A stretch of DNA of 5,591 bases from Deltaproteobacteria bacterium (GTDB lineage: Bacteria; Desulfobacterota; Desulfobacteria; Desulfobacterales; ETH-SRB1). The translations under genes were made by a program, and so were the position numbers. This document shows, piece by piece, positions 1 through 5,591 of this stretch. Below the pieces are notes generated by a model, which worked only from the letters and a program-made list of their open reading frames with translations, was not told where the DNA came from and made no database searches. How positions within the stretch are numbered: position 1 is the stretch's first letter; every line of letters starts with the position of its first letter. The stretch is from NCBI GenBank assembly GCA_019314185.1, contig JAFCZU010000350.1, forward strand, positions 1-5,591, read 5' to 3'.

Positions 1-1
1 A

Positions 2-139
2 CGGCATGCCAAAATTTCACATGAGTTGCTGCATAAGCCTCCCCTTTCCAGAGTTGGGCGGGTCGAAAATCTATTTGCCCCTCAGGAAATAGAGGAAATT
101 ATCAACTTTGCCAATAACCTGGTTGAAGATGCCGCATAA
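2..139 (+). CDS. C-terminal end of an upstream gene, probably type I restriction subunit HsdR (partial)
   Basis: An open frame runs from the left edge to a TAA at 137-139, giving 45 residues with no start in the window. Of the three forward frames this is the one that reads cleanly to a natural stop close to the next gene. The tail is helix-forming: a segment LLHKPPLSRVGRV, then NLFAPQEIEEIINFANNLVED. An Hx(P)P patch followed by an acidic helix is compatible with the extreme C-terminus of some HsdR proteins (the ATP-dependent translocase/nuclease of type I systems), and hsdR commonly sits directly before hsdM and hsdS. The identity rests mostly on gene order, because no helicase or nuclease motif lies inside the window. 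It could be another defence-island gene. The 35-base gap to hsdM shows no obvious terminator, so co-transcription is likely. Confidence 0.5.
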   Translation, partial: RHAKISHELLHKPPLSRVGRVENLFAPQEIEEIINFANNLVEDAA

Positions 140-174
140 AAATTATGGAAACTTATCAATCATAAAGGACAACT

Positions 175-1950
175 ATGCTCGCCCCACATTTAAAACGAAA
201 AGTAGACCAACTATGGAATAAATTCTGGACAGCCGGGATTACCAATCCATTGGTAGCCATAGAACAGATTACCTATCTCCTTTTTCTTAAAAGGCTTGAA
301 GGCTTGGATGCCGAACGTGTCAGCAAAAACAAGGCATCAATATACAGCAGTGAATTTTATGAAAAAGGGAATGAATGTCGCTGGAGCTATATCAAGCAGC
401 AGTCCAATGACATCCAGCACCTCATTGATGTTGTTTTCCCGTGGCTTAGACAATTAGAGAGTATCATAGGAAAAGCAGATACCAACGGCTCTGATCTCTC
501 CACTGTCGGCAGCCGCATGAGCGACGCCTATTTCCAGCTCGATCCCGGTAAAGGTGCCATACTATCAGAAGCTATCCAATTGATTGACGAACTCTTTGGC
601 CACGTGAACACCTCAAGCATCAGTGACGACATCATGGGCGATACTTTCGAGTATCTTTTGTCCGAAATCGCCACCGCGGGTAAAAACGGCCAGTTCCGAA
701 CACCACGCCATATTATACGGGTATTGGTTGAGGTTCTGGATCCCCAACCGGGCATGCGGATCATTGATCCGGCGGCAGGTACCGGCGGTTTCTTATTCTC
801 TGCCATGGATCATATCTTGAAAAATCACACCGATCCAGAATCATTAAAGTTGGAATGGGATGGGACTCCCCATCGAGCTGATGGTGCCGGGTTGGTGGAG
901 GACTATGATACTGTTTTTAACGGCTTAAATTACGTGGGTATAGACAATGACCGCACCATGGTGCGTATCGGTTGGATGAATATGATTTTGCATGGTGTGG
1001 TTAACCCTCAAATACACCAACGTGACAGCCTTGGGCAACGCAAAGAAGATGATAAAATAAAGCATTTAATCGTTTCGGAAAGTTACGATCGTGTCCTTGC
1101 TAATCCGCCCTTTACCGGCTCAGTGGATAAGAATGATTTAGAACGGACCTTGTTTCCTGCAGCTGGTACGCGCGGAAAAAAGGCTGCTTTGGCCATCACC
1201 AACAAAAGTGAGCTCCTTTTTGTTTGGCTCATGTTAGATCTTCTTAAAGTAGGGGGCCGTTGCGCTGTCATTGTTCCCGAAGGCGTCCTTTTTGGCGGCA
1301 CAGAGGCCCATGCTGCACTACGTCGTGAGTTGCTTACAGAGCATTTGGTAGAAGGGATTATTTCTTTGCCTGCTGGAGCGTTTCAACCATATGCAGGCGT
1401 AAAAACCTCTATTTTGATCTTCCAGAAAGAAACCGGTAAAGATCGTGCCAGAGAATGGAATAAAATAGACCCACCCCGGACTCAAAGCATTTGGTTTTAC
1501 GAGGTTACAGAAGAGGCCTATACCCTGGATGCCAAACGTAATGAACGTAAAGGTCAGAATAACGATCTTTGGGATGCCATCAAAAAATTTCAAGTGCGCC
1601 ATTATAATGACTTTGATGAGTTGTCTTATTTTCAACCGCAATATTTCACGGAACGCTGGCGTTTTGTTGATCAACAAACCATGTCCGTGTTTGCCGATGA
1701 AAAAGAGGTTTCCCATTGGAAAGATCAGGTGGCAGGCATTCATGAGCTGTTTCAGCTGCCGGCCGACCCCGTGGAAGCGCAGCAGGGGATTGAAGAAAGC
1801 CAAACAGAGCCGATAAAAAAATTGGTAGACAATATTTTAAGGTATGCCACTCGCACCCGGCAAAAAAAAGGAAGCGGAAAAAGCCCTCAATGTTGCGAAA
1901 AAAAAGGTTCGTTCCCTCTGCTTCGCAAAAGAAATAAAGAACCTGTTTGA
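175..1950 (+). CDS. hsdM: Type I R-M DNA methyltransferase subunit HsdM, N-terminal and catalytic part (frameshifted)
   Basis: HsdM transfers a methyl group from S-adenosylmethionine to adenine N6 at the site chosen by HsdS, and is also required for HsdR-dependent cleavage. Visible in order: the N-terminal helical domain (LWNKFWTAGITNPLVAIEQI, about residues 13-32, then YLLFLKRLEGLD); a conserved lead-in DTFEYLLSEIA with GQFRTPRHI; the SAM-binding motif I DPAAGTGGF at 198-206; the catalytic motif IV NPPF at 310-313; and GRCAVIVPEGVLFG at 361-374. The ATG at 175 is supported by AAAGGA at 164-169, five bases upstream. After about residue 563 the frame departs from HsdM-like sequence: a low-quality tail rich in G, S, C and K runs to the stop at 1948-1950. 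The genuine continuation is in the next frame, entered by removing one A from the A8 run at 1862-1869. This 591-residue product keeps all methylase motifs but lacks the C-terminal part that typically contacts HsdS, so it is probably inactive alone. Family assignment is secure. Confidence 0.95.
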   Translation: MLAPHLKRKVDQLWNKFWTAGITNPLVAIEQITYLLFLKRLEGLDAERVSKNKASIYSSEFYEKGNECRWSYIKQQSNDIQHLIDVVFPWLRQLESIIGKADTNGSDLSTVGSRMSDAYFQLDPGKGAILSEAIQLIDELFGHVNTSSISDDIMGDTFEYLLSEIATAGKNGQFRTPRHIIRVLVEVLDPQPGMRIIDPAAGTGGFLFSAMDHILKNHTDPESLKLEWDGTPHRADGAGLVEDYDTVFNGLNYVGIDNDRTMVRIGWMNMILHGVVNPQIHQRDSLGQRKEDDKIKHLIVSESYDRVLANPPFTGSVDKNDLERTLFPAAGTRGKKAALAITNKSELLFVWLMLDLLKVGGRCAVIVPEGVLFGGTEAHAALRRELLTEHLVEGIISLPAGAFQPYAGVKTSILIFQKETGKDRAREWNKIDPPRTQSIWFYEVTEEAYTLDAKRNERKGQNNDLWDAIKKFQVRHYNDFDELSYFQPQYFTERWRFVDQQTMSVFADEKEVSHWKDQVAGIHELFQLPADPVEAQQGIEESQTEPIKKLVDNILRYATRTRQKKGSGKSPQCCEKKGSFPLLRKRNKEPV

Positions 1951-2542
1951 TCAGGAGGAAATGGTTGCCCGGCCACTTTATGAGAAAACAATTCAGACAA
2001 CACTGGATAGTGCAACAGAAACCCATGTGCAGAATTTTATCAAAGGCAAGAAGCACTCCACCCCAAAATCTTCAGAAGAGGACTTTAAAAAACAAATCAA
2101 AACGATTGCAAAGAAATTTGCCAAGCTGGATGGCTATGATGTCATGCTGCGAACAATAGATTTACTAACAAAGAAAGAAAAACTTAACGAAGCAAAATGC
2201 TGGACGGCTCTGGTTCGGGTATTTGTAAGGGATGATGAATGGAAAAGTGAAAATGGTGAGTTGAAGGGCAGCCATGATAAGGACGGCAAGGTTCGGCACG
2301 AATATGTGGAAGGCGTGGAATTGTATGACAATAAGGGAAAGCTGAATGAAGGACTACTTGACCCGGACTGCATTGAGGCACGCAACTGGAACCTCTCGGC
2401 TGGGCAATACAAGCCCTTTTCATTTGAAGCGATCAAGAGTGATAAAAGCATTGTCGAAATGATTCGTGAATTAAAGAAAAAGGAAAATCAGATTATTGAA
2501 GGGCTTGATACCTTGCTGGCGATGGTGGAGGGGAAAGCATGA
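1844..2542 (+). CDS. hsdM: C-terminal part of HsdM in the shifted frame (not an independent gene)
   Basis: This frame encodes the missing end of the preceding HsdM. The decisive piece is NWNLSAGQYKPF, matching the family's NYDLSxxRYK-type motif, followed by a helix IVEMIRELKKKENQIIEGLD and a final LLAMVEG, a typical HsdM C-terminal coiled coil. The first part (EAEKALNVAKKKVRSLCFAKEI and on) is lysine-rich and helical. The frame opens after a TAA at 1838-1840; the ATG at 1844 has only AAGG immediately next to it, too close for a ribosome site, so separate initiation is doubtful. Joined at the A8 run, the two parts give 788 residues, longer than classic HsdM of roughly 500-550 because of an insertion between NDLWDAIKKF and NWNLSAGQYKPF. 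The stop overlaps the hsdS start (ATGA, 2539-2542). It could be made as a separate fragment that complements the first part in trans, but nothing here demonstrates this. Confidence 0.85.
   Translation: MPLAPGKKKEAEKALNVAKKKVRSLCFAKEIKNLFDQEEMVARPLYEKTIQTTLDSATETHVQNFIKGKKHSTPKSSEEDFKKQIKTIAKKFAKLDGYDVMLRTIDLLTKKEKLNEAKCWTALVRVFVRDDEWKSENGELKGSHDKDGKVRHEYVEGVELYDNKGKLNEGLLDPDCIEARNWNLSAGQYKPFSFEAIKSDKSIVEMIRELKKKENQIIEGLDTLLAMVEGKA
1862..1869 (+). repeat. A8 homopolymer at the hsdM frame junction
   Basis: Eight consecutive A follow CGGC and precede GGAAGCGG. Read in the hsdM frame the codons are CAA AAA AAA GGA (Q K K G); with one A fewer they become CAA AAA AAG GAA (Q K K E) and continue without a stop to 2542. 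The break can be bracketed between 1841 (the downstream frame opens after TAA at 1838-1840) and 1947 (last sense codon upstream). Within that range this run is the best position, because the downstream frame from here on reads as a plausible charged helix while the upstream frame becomes GSGKSPQCC. Short A tracts are known sites of replication slippage, transcriptional slippage and sequencing error; the sequence alone does not choose among these. Confidence 0.75.
1898..1905 (+). repeat. Second A8 homopolymer, 28 bases after the first
   Basis: A second run of eight A lies inside the overlap of the two hsdM frames, after GTTGCG and before GGTTCG. In the downstream frame it encodes part of AKKKVRS. 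A one-base loss here would also join the upstream frame to the HsdM C-terminus, at the cost of about ten altered residues (GSGKSPQCCE in place of EAEKALNVAK), so it is an alternative but less likely correction point. Confidence 0.6.
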
Positions 2543-4176
2543 AATTCCCCTCTGAATGGTTATCTGTAAGATTAAAAGATGCAATAACAGATATGCAGTC
2601 TGGATTTGCACAACGTCCTGGAGAAGCGGGTACAACCCCTCAAATACGCACTCATAATATTTCGCCTCAAGGTCAGATTGACCTTAACGGTTTGAAATTC
2701 ATAAACCCTTCTACGGTAGAGCTTGAACATTACTCGCTTCAACCCGGTGATGTCATATTCAACAACACAAATAGTGAAGAATGGGTTGGGAAAACAGCAG
2801 TTTTTAAAGAGAAAGACAATTACGTTTTTTCCAATCACATGACCAGAATACGAGTAGACACCTCTCTGATTTCACCTGATTTTCTTGCCTACTACTTACA
2901 TTTTTTGTGGAGATCTGGGTTTTCAAAACAAAAAGCAAAACGTTGGGTTAACCAAGCTGGAATTGATCAATCAGCCTTACAGGAATTTATTGTCCCTCTT
3001 CCTACACTTTTAGAACAACAACATATCGTCAATATTTTGTATCAGGCCGAAAAACTACGGCGTTTAAGATATGAAGAATTTACTCAGATTAAAAAGCTTT
3101 CCCAAGCATTATTTGTTGAAAAATTTGGCAATCCTTTTGAGAACCCTAAAGGGTTTAAAAAAATTCAATTACATAAGGTATGTGAATTTATAGGCGGGGG
3201 TACGCCTTCTACAGCCCGTAAAGATTTCTGGGAAGGGAATATTCCATGGGTATCGCCCAAAGATATGATATTGGATTATATTTTTGATTCAGAAGATCAC
3301 ATATCAGAAGTTGGATTAACTGATAGCGCAACAAATATTATCCCCTCTAAATCAGTTTTAGTCGTAACAAGAAGTGGAATTTTAAAGCATGCTTTCCCTT
3401 GCGCTATTAATCTTGTTGATGTTGCCATAAACCAAGATATTAAAGCACTTATCCCCAAAAACAGAATAAATCCTTTCTTTTTACTTTTTCAACTTAAAAC
3501 ATTAACGCCTTTAATCCTCAAGAATGTAAGGATTGGTGCAACTGTTCATAACTTAGAAACAGAGTTCTTAAAACAGGTCCAGATTATTCTCCCCCCATTA
3601 GACCTACAAAACGAATTTGAAAGTATAATAAATAAAGTAAAAAACATTGAGGAATTAATCAGGCAAAACGACTTATTTGGAGAAAATTTCAATCGGAACA
3701 TAGTAAATTCTTCATTTTTTGGTGATCTGACGGAAACATGGCGAGGAATAGAGAGAAGAGCTCTCAAACATTCTACTGAAAAAAGAGATGCTCTGCTTGG
3801 AGGTCCCAGAAAAAAAGTCATATTAAAAGCGCATGCCCCTGAAGAACGCCCCTGGTTAGCCCAACCAAATCGCCATTGGCTCATGGACCAGTTGAGCGAT
3901 TTACAAGGATTTGTATACGATGCTCTAAGAGAGTGGAAAGGCACCATAATCCCCTCGGAACACCTGGAGACTTTTCATGAACAAGCCTTCCCTGTTGAGC
4001 ATTTGGAAGATGCCAATGACCAAATTCTGCGTGCGCTTCATCAATTGGCGGGTCTCGGTCTTATTGCAAAAATAAGTCTCTACAATCACGAGGGCGATTA
4101 TGTCACTGCGTTTAGGGGGCTACGTGAGCAAGAATTAAGCCAAGTTTCTGACAGACAATATCTGGCGAAAGGTTAG
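2539..4176 (+). CDS. hsdS: Type I R-M specificity subunit HsdS with C-terminal extension
   Basis: HsdS recognises a two-part DNA site and docks HsdM and HsdR. Two target-recognition domains are visible. TRD1 covers about residues 5-155 and ends with VPLPTLLEQQ (152-161). A central conserved helix, about 160-195, leads to FGNP (196-199). TRD2, about 206-354, opens with GGGTPST (219-225), continues with a WxGxIPWVSPKDM-type segment, and ends with LPPLDLQNEF. A second helix precedes the common end motif SFFGDLTETWR (392-402). Most HsdS proteins stop near here, at roughly 400-450 residues; this one continues for 143 more, including LRALHQLAGLGLIAKI and a YVTAFRGLREQEL segment. The start overlaps the hsdM stop as ATGA, with GGAGGGG at 2527-2533 seven bases upstream, so translation is probably coupled. 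The TRD-coding part is strikingly AT-rich compared with the extension. The two TRDs are unlike each other, so the half-sites should differ; the target cannot be read from sequence. Confidence 0.95.
   Translation: MKFPSEWLSVRLKDAITDMQSGFAQRPGEAGTTPQIRTHNISPQGQIDLNGLKFINPSTVELEHYSLQPGDVIFNNTNSEEWVGKTAVFKEKDNYVFSNHMTRIRVDTSLISPDFLAYYLHFLWRSGFSKQKAKRWVNQAGIDQSALQEFIVPLPTLLEQQHIVNILYQAEKLRRLRYEEFTQIKKLSQALFVEKFGNPFENPKGFKKIQLHKVCEFIGGGTPSTARKDFWEGNIPWVSPKDMILDYIFDSEDHISEVGLTDSATNIIPSKSVLVVTRSGILKHAFPCAINLVDVAINQDIKALIPKNRINPFFLLFQLKTLTPLILKNVRIGATVHNLETEFLKQVQIILPPLDLQNEFESIINKVKNIEELIRQNDLFGENFNRNIVNSSFFGDLTETWRGIERRALKHSTEKRDALLGGPRKKVILKAHAPEERPWLAQPNRHWLMDQLSDLQGFVYDALREWKGTIIPSEHLETFHEQAFPVEHLEDANDQILRALHQLAGLGLIAKISLYNHEGDYVTAFRGLREQELSQVSDRQYLAKG
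3745..4173 (+). other. C-terminal extension of HsdS, possible winged-helix-like fold
   Basis: This stretch codes for HsdS residues 403-545, after the usual end motif SFFGDLTETWR. It opens with a basic region (IERRALKHSTEKRDALLGG, then RKKVILKAH), followed by a linker with PWLAQPNRHW, a helix (WLMDQLSDLQGFVYDALREW), a second acidic part, then ILRALHQLAGLGLIAKI and a polar hairpin-like YNHEGDYVTAFRGL. A helix ending in LGLI followed by two short strands around a turn resembles a winged-helix layout. That is a fold guess from pattern only; I do not recognise a named domain. It is translated in frame with HsdS with no sign of a fusion break. Confidence 0.5.
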
Positions 4177-4180
4177 CTGC

Positions 4181-5497
4181 ATGCGATTACGGTATCTATC
4201 TCTAAAAAATTATCCGCCGCTTAATGATATTGCGATCTCTTTTAGTGCCGAATCACCGCTGCAGCGTGATTGCGCTATTCGCTTTGTTGTGGGCGTGAAC
4301 GGTTCCGGGAAAACCCACCTTTTACAAGCAATAGTAGAAACATTCCTGTGTCTTGCTAGGCAGCAAAAGCCCAATTTTCCTGTGACACTCATATATGAGT
4401 TGGGAAAAGGTAAACAAGCCCGAACTATTATTTTTGATAATCCTGGAGATCATGGTAAGCCCGGCTGGTGGCAATCCAAATCTGATCATAACATTTTGCC
4501 TTCACACTTTCAGACGGAGGACTGGCAAAACCTGGTTTTGAAAGTTCGAGAAGATGGAAAAGACTGGGAACCCTTTATTCAAAATGGCAACTGGCCGGGC
4601 AAACGGGTCGGCCTTCCCCGAACAGTCATTGCCTATACAACAGGAGAAGCAGCACCTTGGGACACGATTTTTCACCTGGAGCCTTCTGCTTCCGATTCCA
4701 ACATGGATATCATATCTCAATCACTCGATTACGATACCAGTCAGGAGCGCCCATCAGGTTGGACGATTCAACAGGAAATTGAATTTCAGGGACAAACCGG
4801 CACGGACGAAGGCCAAGAAGCTGTTCGCGAACTCAAAAAACTTCAAGAAGAGTTTAGCACACAGGAAAGCGACCAGGAGATTTGTCTTTTTATTTCCCCT
4901 TTACTCCTAAAATTCGCACTCCTTGCCGTTTCTTTGCCTTTGGCAATGGATGAGCTACGTAAATATGAAACGGAAAAAGACAAAAAATCATTTTTTCAAA
5001 GCTTAATAAAAGAGCCAGAAAAGGAACAAGGTCTTCGCAGATTGTTTAATCAGGTGGGTTGGATCTGGCCGGTTTGCGTTTCATTTACAATAGATTTTAG
5101 CCCGGAAGAGTGGTCTGAAATGGAAGCAAATTTCAAACGTCCACTACTCCAGGCCATGTTGGGTTTTGCCAGTGAAACGATTCGTGAACCGGAACCAAGT
5201 ACAAAGAGACGCTTATTTTTTGATCTGAAGTCTAAAAATTCAGCCGATTCCGCAGATGTTTTAAGTGATGAAGCGATGATCACTCGATTTGGGTCTACGG
5301 ATGCATTTGAATATGTTGGTGATGGGCTCCTACAATTTCTCGGCGGTAAGAATGGACAACCCTATGACCATTTCAAGCAACTTTTGAGCCTAAATCAACA
5401 GGGTATTGTCGAAGATGTCCAGATTGCGCTACGAAGCACACATACGGATGACATACTTTTGTTTGACGAGCTTTCCGATGATCAGCGTCAATTATAA
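4181..5497 (+). CDS. Restriction-system-associated AAA/ABC-type ATPase, C-terminally truncated
   Basis: The product begins MRLRYLSLKNYPPLNDI, a SMC/Rad50-like first strand, and has a clear Walker A GVNGSGKT at residues 38-45, so it binds nucleotide. Later come RTVIAYTTGEAAPWD and a hydrophilic middle region; no membrane segment or signal peptide is seen. It ends in DDILLFDELSDDQRQL, where LSDDQRQLL-like sequence corresponds to the ABC signature of this ATPase class. A Walker B aspartate-glutamate pair and the D-loop/H-loop, expected within the next hundred or so residues, are absent because a TAA follows at 5495-5497. At 438 residues it is therefore probably shortened; relatives annotated as restriction-system-associated AAA ATPases are, from memory, about 550. 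The ATG lies four bases after hsdS, with AAAGG at 4168-4172 giving normal spacing. Its gene position points to an accessory role in the type I system. Without Walker B it would not be expected to hydrolyse ATP. Alternatively LLFDE is itself a degenerate Walker B, which I think less likely. Confidence 0.85.
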   Translation: MRLRYLSLKNYPPLNDIAISFSAESPLQRDCAIRFVVGVNGSGKTHLLQAIVETFLCLARQQKPNFPVTLIYELGKGKQARTIIFDNPGDHGKPGWWQSKSDHNILPSHFQTEDWQNLVLKVREDGKDWEPFIQNGNWPGKRVGLPRTVIAYTTGEAAPWDTIFHLEPSASDSNMDIISQSLDYDTSQERPSGWTIQQEIEFQGQTGTDEGQEAVRELKKLQEEFSTQESDQEICLFISPLLLKFALLAVSLPLAMDELRKYETEKDKKSFFQSLIKEPEKEQGLRRLFNQVGWIWPVCVSFTIDFSPEEWSEMEANFKRPLLQAMLGFASETIREPEPSTKRRLFFDLKSKNSADSADVLSDEAMITRFGSTDAFEYVGDGLLQFLGGKNGQPYDHFKQLLSLNQQGIVEDVQIALRSTHTDDILLFDELSDDQRQL

Positions 5498-5591
5498 TAC
5501 CCACCCAACGACAATTAAAATTCCCGAAAAACAATAACCAAAAAAATGATAAAACCATCCGAATCGAACGAAAGGAGAAATTTGGATGGTT
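5498..5591. other. Sequence after the truncated ATPase, no complete gene
   Basis: These 94 bases follow directly on the abrupt ATPase stop. None of the three forward frames continues the expected ATPase C-terminus (no LLGR-type sequence or DEPE motif). The stretch is A-rich in the middle and ends in the hairpin with a candidate gene start. A TATAAT at 5493-5498 spans the ATPase stop, but the TTGACG at 5463-5468 is 24 bases away, too far for a good promoter pair. The region could be the left end of an inserted element; no terminal repeat can be confirmed without the other end. Confidence 0.4.
5553..5591 (+). promoter_or_regulatory. 12-bp hairpin enclosing a ribosome site and a possible start codon
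   Basis: Arms 5553-5564 and 5580-5591 pair over 12 base pairs as RNA, with one G-U pair (5561/5583), around a 15-base loop. The loop holds AAAGGAG at 5571-5577, and an ATG at 5586-5588 lies in the 3' arm, eight bases after it. In a transcript this would place the start codon in a stem, a layout used for translational control in some mobile elements and phage-type genes. The window ends exactly at the outer base of the stem, so it may extend further. A competing start is the ATG at 5546, whose frame also stays open to the edge but lacks a ribosome site. Confidence 0.4.

Noticed and set aside
1318..1803. A 161-codon reverse-strand open frame inside hsdM, and other reverse frames at 1646-2056 and 3546-3947
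   Set aside because: They lie opposite well-supported genes, have no recognisable motifs, and their sequences look like antisense translations of the hsdM or hsdS codons.
1862..1869. Programmed -1 ribosomal frameshift at the A run
   Set aside because: The shift needed is +1 or -2; the -1 frame meets TAA at 1935-1937.
1844..2542. Treating this frame as a separate small gene
   Set aside because: Its C-terminus is the missing HsdM end, the start lacks a properly spaced ribosome site, and the frame joins hsdM with one base removed.
5463..5498. Promoter made of TTGACG (5463-5468) and TATAAT (5493-5498)
   Set aside because: The 24-base spacer is far from the usual 16-18, and the hexamers overlap coding sequence of the ATPase.
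5553..5591. Rho-independent terminator after the ATPase
   Set aside because: The stem is not GC-rich, the loop is 15 bases and contains a ribosome site, and no T run is visible before the window ends.
1..5591. CRISPR array, tRNA or rRNA genes
   Set aside because: No regularly spaced repeats and no cloverleaf or rRNA-like sequence were seen; nearly all of the window is coding.

Overview
The window holds one co-directional block of type I restriction-modification (R-M) genes, all on the + strand: the tail of an upstream gene (probably hsdR), hsdM, hsdS, and an AAA/ABC-type ATPase that partners the system. Spacing is tight: 35 bases before hsdM, a 4-base ATGA overlap between hsdM and hsdS, and 4 bases between hsdS and the ATPase, so a single operon is likely. 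No RNA genes, CRISPR array or complete mobile element are visible. Host identity cannot be fixed. Shine-Dalgarno-type ribosome sites and ATG starts indicate a bacterium with moderately low GC; a proteobacterium is a guess.

Layout: 2-139, last 45 codons of the upstream gene. 175-1950 and 1844-2542, two overlapping reading frames that together encode one long HsdM. The first carries the N-terminal helical domain and the N6-adenine methylase motifs DPAAGTGGF and NPPF; the second carries the typical HsdM C-terminus (NWNLSAGQYKPF followed by a coiled coil). They are out of register by one base at a run of eight A (1862-1869). With seven A the reading would be one continuous 788-residue protein. 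2539-4176, HsdS with two target-recognition domains (TRDs) and an unusual ~143-residue C-terminal extension. 4181-5497, an ATPase with an intact Walker A but ending inside what looks like its ABC signature, with no Walker B region after it. 5498-5591 has no complete gene but holds a 12-bp hairpin enclosing a ribosome-binding site and an ATG at the very end of the window.

Functionally, HsdM and HsdS would form the methyltransferase, HsdR would join it for ATP-dependent cleavage, and the ATPase would be an accessory factor of unknown job. As written, the locus looks either off (phase-variable at the A8 tract) or decaying (frameshifted hsdM plus truncated ATPase). The main points of interest are the A8 frameshift, the HsdS C-terminal extension, the abrupt end of the ATPase, and an AT-rich TRD section lying in more GC-rich surroundings.
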